A DNA stretch of 17,953 nt from Trueperaceae bacterium (lineage in GTDB: Bacteria > Deinococcota > Deinococci > Deinococcales > Trueperaceae), in the NCBI GenBank assembly GCA_007130445.1, contig SLSM01000099.1, forward strand, positions 1 through 17,953, written 5' to 3'. Under the pieces are notes generated by a model. The model had not been told where the DNA came from and searched no databases. It was given only the letters and a program-made list of their open reading frames with translations. Every line of letters starts with the position of its first letter. Within the stretch, counting starts at the first letter, position 1. The translations under genes and the position numbers were made by a program. Shown here in pieces: positions 6,591 through 13,855 of the stretch.

Positions 6591-7457
6591 ATGTCCGCGC
6601 TGGCGCCGCGCGTCGCCGCCTACCTCCGGTTGATCCGGTTCCAGCACACCCTGTTCGCGCTCCCGTTCGCGTACACCGGCATGCTGCTCGCCGCAGGCGG
6701 CTGGCCGGGGTGGGTGACCTTCGCGTGGGTCACCGTCGCCATGGCCGGCGCGCGCACGACCGCGATGGCGCTCAACCGCGTCATCGACGGCCGCATCGAC
6801 GCGCTCAACCCGCGGACGCGAGGGCGCGAGATCCCAGCCGGCGTGATCGAGCCGCGCGGAGCGCTGACGCTGGCGGTTGCCGGTCTCGCAGCCTTCGCGA
6901 TCGCAGGCTGGGCGCTCAACCCCTTGACCTTCGCCCTCTTGCCCGTCGCGACGGTGTTCATGGTCGCGTACCCCTACACCAAGCGGTTCACCTGGGCGTG
7001 TCACGCCTTCCTGGGCGTCACGATCGGCGCCGCGGCGGCCGGAGGCTGGATCGCGGTGACCGGCACGTTCGATCCGGCCGCGTGGTGGTTGTGGCTCGGC
7101 GTCGCCGCTTGGATCGCCGGGTTCGACGTCGTGTACGCCATGCTCGACGAGCGCTTCGATCGCGACCACCGCGTGCACAGCGTGCCTGCGCGCTTCGGCA
7201 CTGAGACTGCGCGGCGCGTGGCGATCGGCGGGCACGCCGTGGCCTGGCTGGCGTTGGCGGTGGCCGCGTTCATCACCGGCCTGGGGACGTGGGGGTGGCT
7301 GGGCTTGGTGGCCGTCGCGGCGTCGTTCGTCCATCAACACCGTCTGGTGGCGCAGCGGGGCGCCGCCGAGGCGTTGCGCGCGTTCGACGCCAACCTCTGG
7401 GTGGGGATGATCGTGCTCGCCAGCGTGGCGCTCGATCTCGCGTTGCGCACTGGTTGA
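6591..7457 (+). CDS. mqnP: UbiA-family prenyltransferase, probably MqnP of menaquinone biosynthesis
   Basis: The protein has 288 residues and about eight hydrophobic membrane segments. It carries both Asp-rich prenyl-diphosphate/Mg2+ motifs of the UbiA superfamily: NRVIDGRID (Asn62, Asp66, Asp70) and DVVYAMLDERFD (Asp179, Asp186, Asp190). The blocks NPRTRGREIPAG and HSVPARFG are characteristic of the 4-hydroxybenzoate-polyprenyltransferase-like group that includes MqnP, which prenylates the aromatic precursor in the futalosine menaquinone pathway. It would act in the cytoplasmic membrane. No other men/mqn gene is in the window, so MqnP versus UbiA is decided only by sequence resemblance and the inferred lineage. 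The gene stands alone, with a leaderless-type start and the tRNA promoter beginning 27 bp after its stop. Confidence 0.85.
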   Translation: MSALAPRVAAYLRLIRFQHTLFALPFAYTGMLLAAGGWPGWVTFAWVTVAMAGARTTAMALNRVIDGRIDALNPRTRGREIPAGVIEPRGALTLAVAGLAAFAIAGWALNPLTFALLPVATVFMVAYPYTKRFTWACHAFLGVTIGAAAAGGWIAVTGTFDPAAWWLWLGVAAWIAGFDVVYAMLDERFDRDHRVHSVPARFGTETARRVAIGGHAVAWLALAVAAFITGLGTWGWLGLVAVAASFVHQHRLVAQRGAAEALRAFDANLWVGMIVLASVALDLALRTG

Positions 7458-7484
7458 CGCGCTCGCGTCGTGACATCTGAGCGG

Positions 7485-7513
7485 TTGACAGTGGCCGCTG
7501 CTGTCGGTAGGCT
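7485..7513 (+). promoter_or_regulatory. Sigma-70 promoter of tRNA-Asp
   Basis: A consensus TTGACA (7485-7490) is followed by exactly 17 nt and TAGGCT (7508-7513). Transcription should start near 7520, about 5 nt before the mature tRNA. It is the only strong -35 box I see in the window. Confidence 0.8.
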
Positions 7514-7524
7514 CGACGGTGCGT

Positions 7525-7600
7525 GGAGCCGTAGTGTAGCGGTTAGCATATCTGCCTGTCACGCAGAAGGTCGCGGGTTCAAATCCCGTCGGCTCCGCCA
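7525..7600 (+). tRNA. trnD: tRNA-Asp (GTC anticodon), CCA encoded
   Basis: The full cloverleaf is visible. The acceptor stem GGAGCCG (7525-7531) pairs with CGGCTCC (7590-7596). The anticodon stem TCTGC/GCAGA holds loop CTGTCAC, with anticodon GTC at 7558-7560. The T-arm GCGGG-TTCAAAT-CCCGT is complete. The discriminator G at 7597 is followed by an encoded CCA. GTC reads GAC and GAU, so this is tRNA-Asp. Confidence 0.97.
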
Positions 7601-7604
7601 CGAA

Positions 7605-7630
7605 CGCCCCCCGGTCAGCACCGGGGGGCG
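7605..7630 (+). terminator. Terminator-like hairpin after tRNA-Asp
   Basis: A perfect 11-bp GC-rich stem (CGCCCCCCGGT / ACCGGGGGGCG) with a CAGC tetraloop begins 5 nt after the tRNA CCA. The T-rich tail is weak (CTGTCGTGTG), as is common in very GC-rich genomes. Confidence 0.75.
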
Positions 7631-7709
7631 CTGTCGTGTGGCGTGCGCGGCGCTCGACGATCGCAGCGCTTCGGGTGCGAGGCCATACGTCGTAGAGCGT
7701 CGCTGCGGG

Positions 7710-7715
7710 TAGCAT
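7710..7715 (+). promoter_or_regulatory. -10 box (TAGCAT) for the leaderless Lon-domain gene
   Basis: TAGCAT is followed by TCGGAC (6 nt) and then the ATG at 7722. There is no Shine-Dalgarno, so this fits a leaderless start. Confidence 0.55.
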
Positions 7716-7721
7716 TCGGAC

Positions 7722-8369
7722 ATGTTGTTGCCGATCTTCCCTCTCGACGTCGTGGCGTTCCCCGGCATGACGGTGCCCCTGTACGTGTTCGAGGCACGCT
7801 ACCGGCGGCTGGTGCGCTTCGTGCTCGAGCACGAACCGAAGCGCTTCGTGATTGCGCTCGCCCGGCCGCGTGGCCTCGACGAGGACGCGCCATCGATGGC
7901 CGAGGTGGGCACCGTCATGGACGTGGTGCGCGTCGAGGAGCGGATCGACGGCACGTACGAGCTGCTCGCACACGCCCAAGAGCGCACCCGCGTCGCCCCG
8001 ACCGAGCGCGAGGACGTCCCCGAGCCGGACGGCGTCACGCGGCCCCTGTACTTCACGCCGCTCACACCCTGGCCGCTCGAGCGCGACGACCCGAACGAGG
8101 AGCGCATCGCCGCTTGGGACGCCCTGGAAGCGTTCCGCCACTACGCCGCGACCGTCTTCGCGTTCGACGCCCAGGAACAGATCGACGCGAACCTGCCCGA
8201 AGACCCGCTGTTCCAGGCCTCACTGGTGTGCGCCAACGTGCGCGTTCCGAGCGCGTCGCGCCAGGTCCTGCTCGAGGCGCCTTCACTGATCACACGCTTC
8301 CGCTTGGCCCAGAAGCTCATCGAGGAGCGGCTCGCTGCGCACGCTCCCGTGTTGGACGACGCCGAGTGA
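7722..8369 (+). CDS. Lon N-terminal (substrate-binding) domain protein
   Basis: A 215-residue protein made only of the PUA-like LonN domain plus a helical C-terminal part. The hallmark is the N-terminal LPIFPLDVVAFPGMTVPLYVFEARYR, the conserved first two strands and loop of the family (LPLFPL...FPG...L.IFE.RY); here it is given in the sequence at 7725-7802. There is no AAA+ or Ser-Lys protease domain, so it cannot degrade proteins alone. Stand-alone LonN proteins are widespread and poorly characterised, possibly substrate adaptors or RNA/protein binders. The C-terminal SLITRFRLAQKLIEER resembles the region preceding the helical bundle in Lon. Its TGA overlaps the GTG of truD (GTGA), forming a two-gene unit. 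Confidence 0.85.
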   Translation: MLLPIFPLDVVAFPGMTVPLYVFEARYRRLVRFVLEHEPKRFVIALARPRGLDEDAPSMAEVGTVMDVVRVEERIDGTYELLAHAQERTRVAPTEREDVPEPDGVTRPLYFTPLTPWPLERDDPNEERIAAWDALEAFRHYAATVFAFDAQEQIDANLPEDPLFQASLVCANVRVPSASRQVLLEAPSLITRFRLAQKLIEERLAAHAPVLDDAE

Positions 8370-9481
8370 GGGATGCCGGCGGCGCGGACGGCCTCGCGGC
8401 GCTGACGTCGGAACGTGAGCACGCCCTGACCTTCCGGTGGGACGACCTGCCGGCCGTGACCGGCGACCTCGCCGGCATCGGTGGTCGCATCCGCGCCGAG
8501 AGCGACGACTTCGACGTGAGGGAGATCCCCGCCTACCTCCCGGAGGGTCGGGGCAGCCACACCTTCGTGCGGGTCGAGAAGGTCGGGCTCACGACGCGCG
8601 ATCTCGTGGTCGCGCTCGTGGCCGCGGGCGTCCCCGACCGCGCCGTCGGCGTGGCCGGCCTGAAGGACAAGATGGCCCGGACCGAGCAGTGGTTGAGCGT
8701 CCCCAATGCGCACGCCGATGCGGTCGCCGCGCTCGAGGCGACGCCCGGCGTACGAGTCCTCGAGGTCAGCCGCCATCGAAACAAGCTCGGCATCGGCCAC
8801 CTGCGTGGGAACCGCTTCCGTATCCGCGTGCGCGACGTGGCCGCCGGCTCCGGCGAGCGTGCCCGGTCGATCCTAGCCGCCCTCGCCGAGCGGGGCGCCC
8901 CGAACTACGTCGGACCGCAGCGCTTCGGTCGCTTCGGTCGCAACGCCGTCGACGGCTACCGCGAGGTACACGGGCAGGTCATGCCTGGAGGCCACCGGTT
9001 GCGACGCTTCTTCGTCGCGGCCCTGCAGTCGCAGATCTTCAACGCGCTGCTCGCTGCGCGCGTGCGGGACGGCCGCTTCGCGACGGTCGTCGACGGCGAC
9101 TGGGCCCGCAAGCACGACACGGGTGGGACGTTCGAAGTGCACGACGCAGCCGTGGAGGCGCCGCGGGCGCTCGCCCTCGCCATCTCCGCGACGCTTCCGC
9201 TGTACGGCAGCAAGGTCCGGCTCTCGGCCGGGACGGCGGGCGCCGACGAGGCTGCGCTGCTGGATCGGCTGGGACTGCGTTGGGAGCAGTTCCGTGCTCG
9301 CCGCGGCGACCGGCGCATCACACGGCTCGTCGACCTCGACGCGACGGTCGAGGAGGAGAGCGAGATCAGCGCGCTGACGCTCGCGTTCACGCTCCCCAAG
9401 GGGAGCTACGCGACGACGCTGGTGCGCGAGATCACGAAAGTGGCGGTGGACGCTCCGCTCGACGAAACCGGAGACGGCTGA
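8366..9481 (+). CDS. truD: tRNA pseudouridine(13) synthase TruD
   Basis: TruD converts U13 in the D-arm of certain tRNAs (tRNA-Glu in E. coli) to pseudouridine. The 371-residue product is slightly longer than the E. coli enzyme (349 aa). The catalytic Asp is Asp101 in the motif GLKDKMARTEQW. Other family blocks are SDDFDVREI near the N-terminus, NKLGIGHLRGNRFRI, and NYVGPQRFGRFGRN, followed by the TRUD insertion region and FTLPKGSYATTLVREI at the C-terminus. The GTG start at 8366 is supported by its four-base overlap with the stop of the Lon-domain gene and by alignment of the N-terminus. The far-upstream extension in this frame is shadow of that gene. The last 50 bp overlap the 3' end of the opposite-strand VWA gene. 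Confidence 0.93.
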   Translation: MRDAGGADGLAALTSEREHALTFRWDDLPAVTGDLAGIGGRIRAESDDFDVREIPAYLPEGRGSHTFVRVEKVGLTTRDLVVALVAAGVPDRAVGVAGLKDKMARTEQWLSVPNAHADAVAALEATPGVRVLEVSRHRNKLGIGHLRGNRFRIRVRDVAAGSGERARSILAALAERGAPNYVGPQRFGRFGRNAVDGYREVHGQVMPGGHRLRRFFVAALQSQIFNALLAARVRDGRFATVVDGDWARKHDTGGTFEVHDAAVEAPRALALAISATLPLYGSKVRLSAGTAGADEAALLDRLGLRWEQFRARRGDRRITRLVDLDATVEEESEISALTLAFTLPKGSYATTLVREITKVAVDAPLDETGDG

Positions 9482-11894
9482 AGACCGGGGCCGGCCGCGT
9501 GGCGACGGCGCCCTCACGGCCCAGGCGACGCCACAGGAGTTCGAGCAGGAAGAGCGCGAGTGCGGCCACGGCTGGCCATACCCAGACCGGTGACCAGCGT
9601 CGCGTGGCGGGCGGCTGGTAGGCGGCCGGGTCCGTGATCACGACGCCCCCGGTGCGCACGGCCAGGTCGGCCAGCACCGCAGCACCGTCGACCGACGCGA
9701 ACTCCGGGTCGGGTGTCGCGACCTGGCGCCGCGCGACGACGTCCTGGGCATCGGAGATCACCATCGTTCCGCCGCTGCCGCTCACGTCGACCTGCGCCGC
9801 GTAGCGGCCGGGGGCGACCTGCTGCAAGGGCACCTGCTGACCCTGGAAGCGCGCCGTGAGCCGCGCGTCGTTCACATAGGCGCCGTCGCGTACGGCGTCG
9901 ACGACCACCTCGAGGCGGGCGCCGCTGCGAGTCGTCGTGACCGTGTACTGGTCGGGGCGCGCCTGCAGCCACCGCACCACGCCTCCGAGCAGCCCGGGGA
10001 GGTCGGACCAACGCCCGAGCGCGCCGGCCCAGGCGTTCAGGTCGGTGGTGAGGGCGGCGCTGCGACCGAGGCCGTGACGCCCCACCGCGAGCAACGGCTC
10101 CGCGTCGACGCCGACGATCAGCGCCTCGGCGTCGGAGCGCAGCGTGGTCGACACGTAGGCGTCCACGCTCGGCAACGCGCCGTCGACGGGGAAGAGCGGG
10201 TGCCTACGGGCCGTCGGGATCGTCGGCTCGGCGCGCAGCAGGTCGCGCGTCGCGGTGAGTGCCTCGTTCGTGAAGATCCGTGGGAGCGTGCTCGGGTCGG
10301 CCGCCTCGTAGAAGCGCCCGCCGCCGCCGCGGGCGATGGCGCTGAGCTGCTCCGAATCGGCCTCTCCGATCGCGATCGTCGACGTGGTGATACCGTCGCG
10401 CCGACCCTCCTGACCGACGTCGAACCAGTTGGGCGGCGTGCCGCCACCGAAGGGACCGGTGCCGTCGAACAGGAAGCCGTCGGAGAGGACGATCACGTGC
10501 TTGATGGACGCGTCGACGTCGCGCAGCGCGTCGAGTGCCATGCGGTAACCGGGCAACAGGATCGTGCCGCCCTGCGCCTCGATGGACAGGATCGCGTCGC
10601 GCATCTCGAGCTTCCCGCGATCGGTGGCGGGTCGCAGCTCGAACGCCCAGCGCGTCAGCGCCGGGTCGCTGAACACGATGAGACCGACGAGGTCGTCCTG
10701 GTACGCCAGGTCGACCACGTCGAGCGCGCCGCGCTTGGCGATCTCCAGGCGGCTCGGGTTTCCCGCCACCATCGACATCGAGATGTCGAGGACGATCACC
10801 ATCGCCACCTGCGGCAGGGTGACGTCGGTGCGGACATCGGATGCCACGGGCAATACGGCATCGAGCGGGGTGCGGTACCAACCGCCGAGGCCGAAGCCGT
10901 CGGGACCTCCGGTCTTGAGGAGACCACCGCCTTGCTCGACGTAGCGAGCGAGCAGTTCGAGCTGACCGCTCGAGAAGTCGTCCACACCGCCGCGAACGAC
11001 GATGGCACCGTAATCGAGCGGTGCCCGCACGATCTCGGGCCCTCCCGTGACCACGTCGATGCCCTGCGCACGGAGCAGTGCGGCAGTCGCCGCGTCACCG
11101 ATCACGAGCACCGGGGCGTCCTGGCTGACGACCACCTCCGCCGCTTGGCGGTCGTCGGACGTCGGCTGGTCGAAGTCCACCTCGACGGTCGCCTCGACGC
11201 GCAGCACGCCGGCGGCGCCTGCCACGACCTCGAATGGCAGCGCATGTCGACCGGGCTGGAGCTCGTGCGTGGTGGCGGACAGCGCGGCGCCGTCGACGCT
11301 GGGCCGCAGCGTGAGCTCGGCGGCGCGGTCGAGTTCGACCACGGCGACGGCCTCGAGCGTCGCACCCGGCGGCGCACGGTCGGGGACGAGCAGGGCGCTC
11401 ACACGCGCGTTCGGTGCCGGGTCGACGTGGAGCACGTCGACCGGTACCGTGGGCAGGGCCGTACGCACGTCGCCGCGCGACGCGATCCCGTCGCTCACCA
11501 GCACGATACGCGCAGGCGCGTCGGCGCTCGCGACCTGCAGAGCGCGCGCGATGTCGGTCGCGCCACGGTCCAGGACGCTCGGGACGTCCGACGTCGGGCC
11601 CGGCACGCGAGCCGTGTCGGCTGCGAAGTACAGCGTGGTGGTCTCGTCGCCCCACGTGTCGAGCGCGAAGCCGCGCGCCGTCTCGAGCGCTCCGGCGCGG
11701 ACGCTGTCGGAGACGTCGACGAGCAGGACCGTGCGGTCTCGGTCACGAGGCAGTTGGGGCTGCGCCAAGGCGATCACCAGCAGCGCGAGCGTCAGCGCGC
11801 GCCACACCCGCCGGTGGCCGAGTGGGAGCAGCGGCAGTGCGAGCAGGGCGAGGAGCACCCAGGGCGCCGCGAAGAGGTGCGACAGACCTTCCAT
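9432..11894 (-). CDS. Membrane-anchored tandem VWA protein with degenerate amidotransferase-like domain
   Basis: A large (820 aa) membrane protein of unknown process. Two N-terminal hydrophobic segments (about 9-27 and 32-46) flank a basic loop (GHRRVWR), and one C-terminal segment (about 769-787) is followed by a basic tail. By the positive-inside rule the large middle part lies outside the cytoplasmic membrane. VWA-1 (about 55-160) has a complete metal site: D60-x-S62-x-S64, Thr113 and Asp135 (VSDG). A Rossmann/GATase1-like region follows at about 255-350 (LVIGD...GGGLLKTGGPDGFG) without a nucleophile Cys. VWA-2 (about 364-545) also has a complete site: D370-x-S372-x-S374, Thr444 and Asp472. 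Beta-rich segments follow to about 760. The leaderless ATG at 11894 lies 6 nt after TAGCCT. It is divergent from the kinase gene and overlaps truD by 50 bp. It resembles actinobacterial/chloroflexal VWA-amidotransferase proteins; no MoxR or Bat partner is present. Confidence 0.88.
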   Translation of the reverse strand: MEGLSHLFAAPWVLLALLALPLLPLGHRRVWRALTLALLVIALAQPQLPRDRDRTVLLVDVSDSVRAGALETARGFALDTWGDETTTLYFAADTARVPGPTSDVPSVLDRGATDIARALQVASADAPARIVLVSDGIASRGDVRTALPTVPVDVLHVDPAPNARVSALLVPDRAPPGATLEAVAVVELDRAAELTLRPSVDGAALSATTHELQPGRHALPFEVVAGAAGVLRVEATVEVDFDQPTSDDRQAAEVVVSQDAPVLVIGDAATAALLRAQGIDVVTGGPEIVRAPLDYGAIVVRGGVDDFSSGQLELLARYVEQGGGLLKTGGPDGFGLGGWYRTPLDAVLPVASDVRTDVTLPQVAMVIVLDISMSMVAGNPSRLEIAKRGALDVVDLAYQDDLVGLIVFSDPALTRWAFELRPATDRGKLEMRDAILSIEAQGGTILLPGYRMALDALRDVDASIKHVIVLSDGFLFDGTGPFGGGTPPNWFDVGQEGRRDGITTSTIAIGEADSEQLSAIARGGGGRFYEAADPSTLPRIFTNEALTATRDLLRAEPTIPTARRHPLFPVDGALPSVDAYVSTTLRSDAEALIVGVDAEPLLAVGRHGLGRSAALTTDLNAWAGALGRWSDLPGLLGGVVRWLQARPDQYTVTTTRSGARLEVVVDAVRDGAYVNDARLTARFQGQQVPLQQVAPGRYAAQVDVSGSGGTMVISDAQDVVARRQVATPDPEFASVDGAAVLADLAVRTGGVVITDPAAYQPPATRRWSPVWVWPAVAALALFLLELLWRRLGREGAVATRPAPVFSRLRFRRAERPPPLS

Positions 11895-11900
11895 ATCCCG

Positions 11901-11906
11901 AGGCTA
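11901..11906 (-). promoter_or_regulatory. -10 box (TAGCCT) for the VWA gene
   Basis: Read on the minus strand, TAGCCT is followed by CGGGAT (6 nt) and the ATG at 11894, a leaderless arrangement. Its -35 position would fall on the -10 box of the divergent kinase gene. Confidence 0.6.
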
Positions 11907-11925
11907 CCGCGCGCGAGCCGACTGA

Positions 11926-11931
11926 TATGAT
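11926..11931 (+). promoter_or_regulatory. -10 box (TATGAT) for the kinase operon
   Basis: TATGAT is followed by GGCCAG (6 nt) and the GTG at 11938, a leaderless arrangement. Only 19 bp separate it from the opposing -10 box of the VWA gene at 11901-11906. Confidence 0.6.
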
Positions 11932-11937
11932 GGCCAG

Positions 11938-13119
11938 GTGCCGGAGACGCGCGCGCCGTATGTGCTGATCGCGATGGCGACCGAGGACCGAGGGGCTGGA
12001 TTGTCGTCGATCGTGACGGGCCTCGACCTCGCGGTCGAGGTCTTCACGGACGTCGAGAAGCTGCTGTACCACACGCGCGTCGCCGTCCCAGAGGCGGTGG
12101 TGCTCGAGCATGCGCTCGTCGCCAAGGTGCCGCAACTCGACCTGATCGGGTTGCTGCGGCGACGGCCGTCGCTCGCCGACGTGCCGTTCGTCTACCTCGG
12201 CCCGGACAGCGCCGAGCAGGAGGCGGGCATCGTCGAGTCCGGCGTCGACGTGTACGTCACGCTGCCCACCTCGCCGAGCGTCGTGCGTTCGTACCTGCAG
12301 CGGCTCCTGGGCCGGCGTCAGTCGGAGCGCGGCCTGCGGGCGGCGCTCGAGCAGTCGCGTCGATTCGAGCAGGCGTACAAGGAGTCCGAGCGCGTCAAGG
12401 ACGACCTGATCCACATGCTCGTGCACGACCTCAAGAGCCCGATCTCGAGTGTGATGGGCCTGCTCGACCACAGCTTGGAGATGCTCAAGGGGAGCGGTCG
12501 CGAGGACGCAGGCCTCGACGAGTTGCTGTCGCTGGCGCGGAGCGAGTCGCAACACCTGCTCAATCTCGCAGCCAACATCCTCGACGTGCGGCGGATGAAG
12601 GACGGGCACATGCCCTACGCTCCCTCGAGCGTCGCGAGCCTCACCGACCTGGCCAAGGAGGCCCTCGGCGACGTGTCCGGCGGGCCGCGCGACCGACACT
12701 TCGGGTTCCTCGTTCGCCCCGAGGCCGAGCAGCTCGTGGCCGACTCCGGCCTCCTCCGGCGGATCCTGGCCAACCTGATGGCCAACGCGATCAAGCACAC
12801 GCGTCGCGGCGGCTACATCGACTTCCGAGCGTGGAAGCAAGACGATGCGTTCGTGCTGTCGGTGCGCGACGACGGTGAGGGCATCCCCGAGGTCGACCAG
12901 AAGCGCATCTTCAACGCTTTCGAGCAATCGCGCCACACCGTCCACGATCGCTACGACACGGGCATGGGTCTGACGTTCTGCAAGCTCGCCGTCGAGAAGC
13001 ACGGTGGCAGGATCTGGGTCGAGTCCAAGGTCGGTCGCGGAAGCACGTTCTACTTCACGATCCCCGTCGACGTCACGGCGCCCCTTGCCGATGCCGACGT
13101 GATGATCGTGGGTGGCTGA
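11938..13119 (+). CDS. Soluble sensor histidine kinase with degenerate N-terminal receiver domain
   Basis: A 393-residue cytoplasmic kinase without membrane segments. Residues about 7-122 have the beta/alpha pattern of a response-regulator receiver, but the phospho-acceptor position is Glu57 (AVVLEHAL) instead of Asp, the acidic pair is changed (LIAMATED), and the conserved Thr and Lys positions appear as Gly (YLGPD) and Leu (VTLPTSP). A coiled linker (125-155) leads to the HisKA dimerisation domain with His163 (LVHDLKSPI). The HATPase domain is complete: N box LANLMANAIKHT, G1 RDDGEGIP, F box IFNAFEQS and G2 YDTGMGLTF. It should autophosphorylate, with the receiver acting as a protein- or phosphorylation-independent input module. 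No cognate response regulator is in the window. The last 8 bp overlap rnhB, forming an operon with rnhB and the RicT gene. Confidence 0.9.
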   Translation: MPETRAPYVLIAMATEDRGAGLSSIVTGLDLAVEVFTDVEKLLYHTRVAVPEAVVLEHALVAKVPQLDLIGLLRRRPSLADVPFVYLGPDSAEQEAGIVESGVDVYVTLPTSPSVVRSYLQRLLGRRQSERGLRAALEQSRRFEQAYKESERVKDDLIHMLVHDLKSPISSVMGLLDHSLEMLKGSGREDAGLDELLSLARSESQHLLNLAANILDVRRMKDGHMPYAPSSVASLTDLAKEALGDVSGGPRDRHFGFLVRPEAEQLVADSGLLRRILANLMANAIKHTRRGGYIDFRAWKQDDAFVLSVRDDGEGIPEVDQKRIFNAFEQSRHTVHDRYDTGMGLTFCKLAVEKHGGRIWVESKVGRGSTFYFTIPVDVTAPLADADVMIVGG

Positions 13120-13855
13120 GATCTCATCGGACGTACGCCCCACACCGGGGTGGCGCTTCGAGTCCGAGTTGTGGAACGAGGGTTTCGCCACGGTGGCCGG
13201 CGTCGACGAGGCTGGCCGCGGCGCGTGGGCCGGGCCGGTCGTCGTGGGCGTGGTGGTCCTCCCGGTGGCCGTCCACCCGTTCGTCGACTCCAAGACCGTC
13301 GCCGCGCCCCGGCGCGCGTCGCTCGCGGCCGAGGTGCGCGCGCGGGCCCTGGCCTGGGCCATCGTCGAGGCGGACGCGGGTGAAGTGGACGCCATCGGCG
13401 TGTTGAACGCCACGCTGGCGGCGGCCGAGCGCGGGGTGCGGGCGTTGGCGGGCCACGCGATCGCCGTGGCCGAGCTCGGGCGCCGCGCCGACCCGCCGAT
13501 CGACGCGCTGGTCACCGACTACTTGCGGCTGCCGACGCAGCGCTGGGGTGACTGGGATGGACCGCGCGGGATCAGACACCCGGCGCGCGCCGACGCGCTC
13601 TCGTACCAGGTCGCAGCCGCCAGCCTGCTCGCCAAGACGCACCGCGACGACGTCATGCGCGCCGCAGCGGTACGCTGGCCTGAGTACGGCTTCGAACGCC
13701 ACAAGGGGTACGGGGCGCCCGAGCACCGCTCCGCGCTCGCTCGCGTCGGACCCTGTGCGTGGCATCGTCGGACATTCCGCCCCGTCGCGGCGCTCGCGCC
13801 CCGGCGAGGGCTCGATCGGTCGGAGGAAAGCACGTGCCAAACGCCATCGGTGTGA
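13112..13855 (+). CDS. rnhB: Ribonuclease HII
   Basis: RNase HII cuts the RNA strand of RNA-DNA hybrids and initiates removal of single misincorporated ribonucleotides. The product has 247 residues. The catalytic GVDEAGRGAWAGPVV block (Asp and Glu plus the GRG recognition motif) is near residue 30. Further acidic residues lie in LVTDYLRLP and in AKTHRDDVM, and the conserved YGFERHKGYG and AWHRRTFRPV follow. All signature residues appear present. The N-terminal 25 residues are an extension relative to short forms, and the last 20 residues (after FRPV) are probably unstructured. The start is the GTG at 13112, which overlaps the kinase gene by 8 bp; no strong Shine-Dalgarno is seen, suggesting translational coupling. 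The 3' end contains the ribosome-binding site and first codons of the next gene. Confidence 0.93.
   Translation: MAEISSDVRPTPGWRFESELWNEGFATVAGVDEAGRGAWAGPVVVGVVVLPVAVHPFVDSKTVAAPRRASLAAEVRARALAWAIVEADAGEVDAIGVLNATLAAAERGVRALAGHAIAVAELGRRADPPIDALVTDYLRLPTQRWGDWDGPRGIRHPARADALSYQVAAASLLAKTHRDDVMRAAAVRWPEYGFERHKGYGAPEHRSALARVGPCAWHRRTFRPVAALAPRRGLDRSEESTCQTPSV
13822..13827 (+). promoter_or_regulatory. Shine-Dalgarno GGAGGA for the RicT/PSP1 gene
   Basis: GGAGGA inside the 3' end of rnhB lies 6 nt before the GTG at 13834. It sets the start of the RicT-like gene and argues against the upstream in-frame codons back to 13759. Confidence 0.7.

Noticed and set aside
7525..7630. tRNA-Asp as an integration (att) site
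   Set aside because: No integrase gene and no direct repeat of the tRNA 3' end are seen in the window. The sequence after the tRNA is a terminator hairpin followed by a housekeeping gene.
6396..8141. 581-codon open frame on the minus strand
   Set aside because: It runs antisense through the DUF512 end, the UbiA-family gene, the tRNA and the Lon-domain gene. The translation is Arg/His/Pro/Gly-rich low-complexity sequence typical of shadow frames in GC-rich DNA, and all overlapped genes have clear family motifs.
7643..8365. N-terminal extension of truD by about 240 residues
   Set aside because: It is a shadow of the Lon-domain gene. TruD homology begins shortly after the GTG at 8366, which overlaps the preceding stop.
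10074..11930. 618-codon open frame on the plus strand
   Set aside because: It lies opposite the VWA gene, whose domains are unambiguous. Its translation is Arg-rich with no motif.
11743..13515. 590-codon open frame on the minus strand
   Set aside because: It covers the kinase and the first half of rnhB in antisense. Both of those have intact catalytic motifs, so this is a shadow frame.
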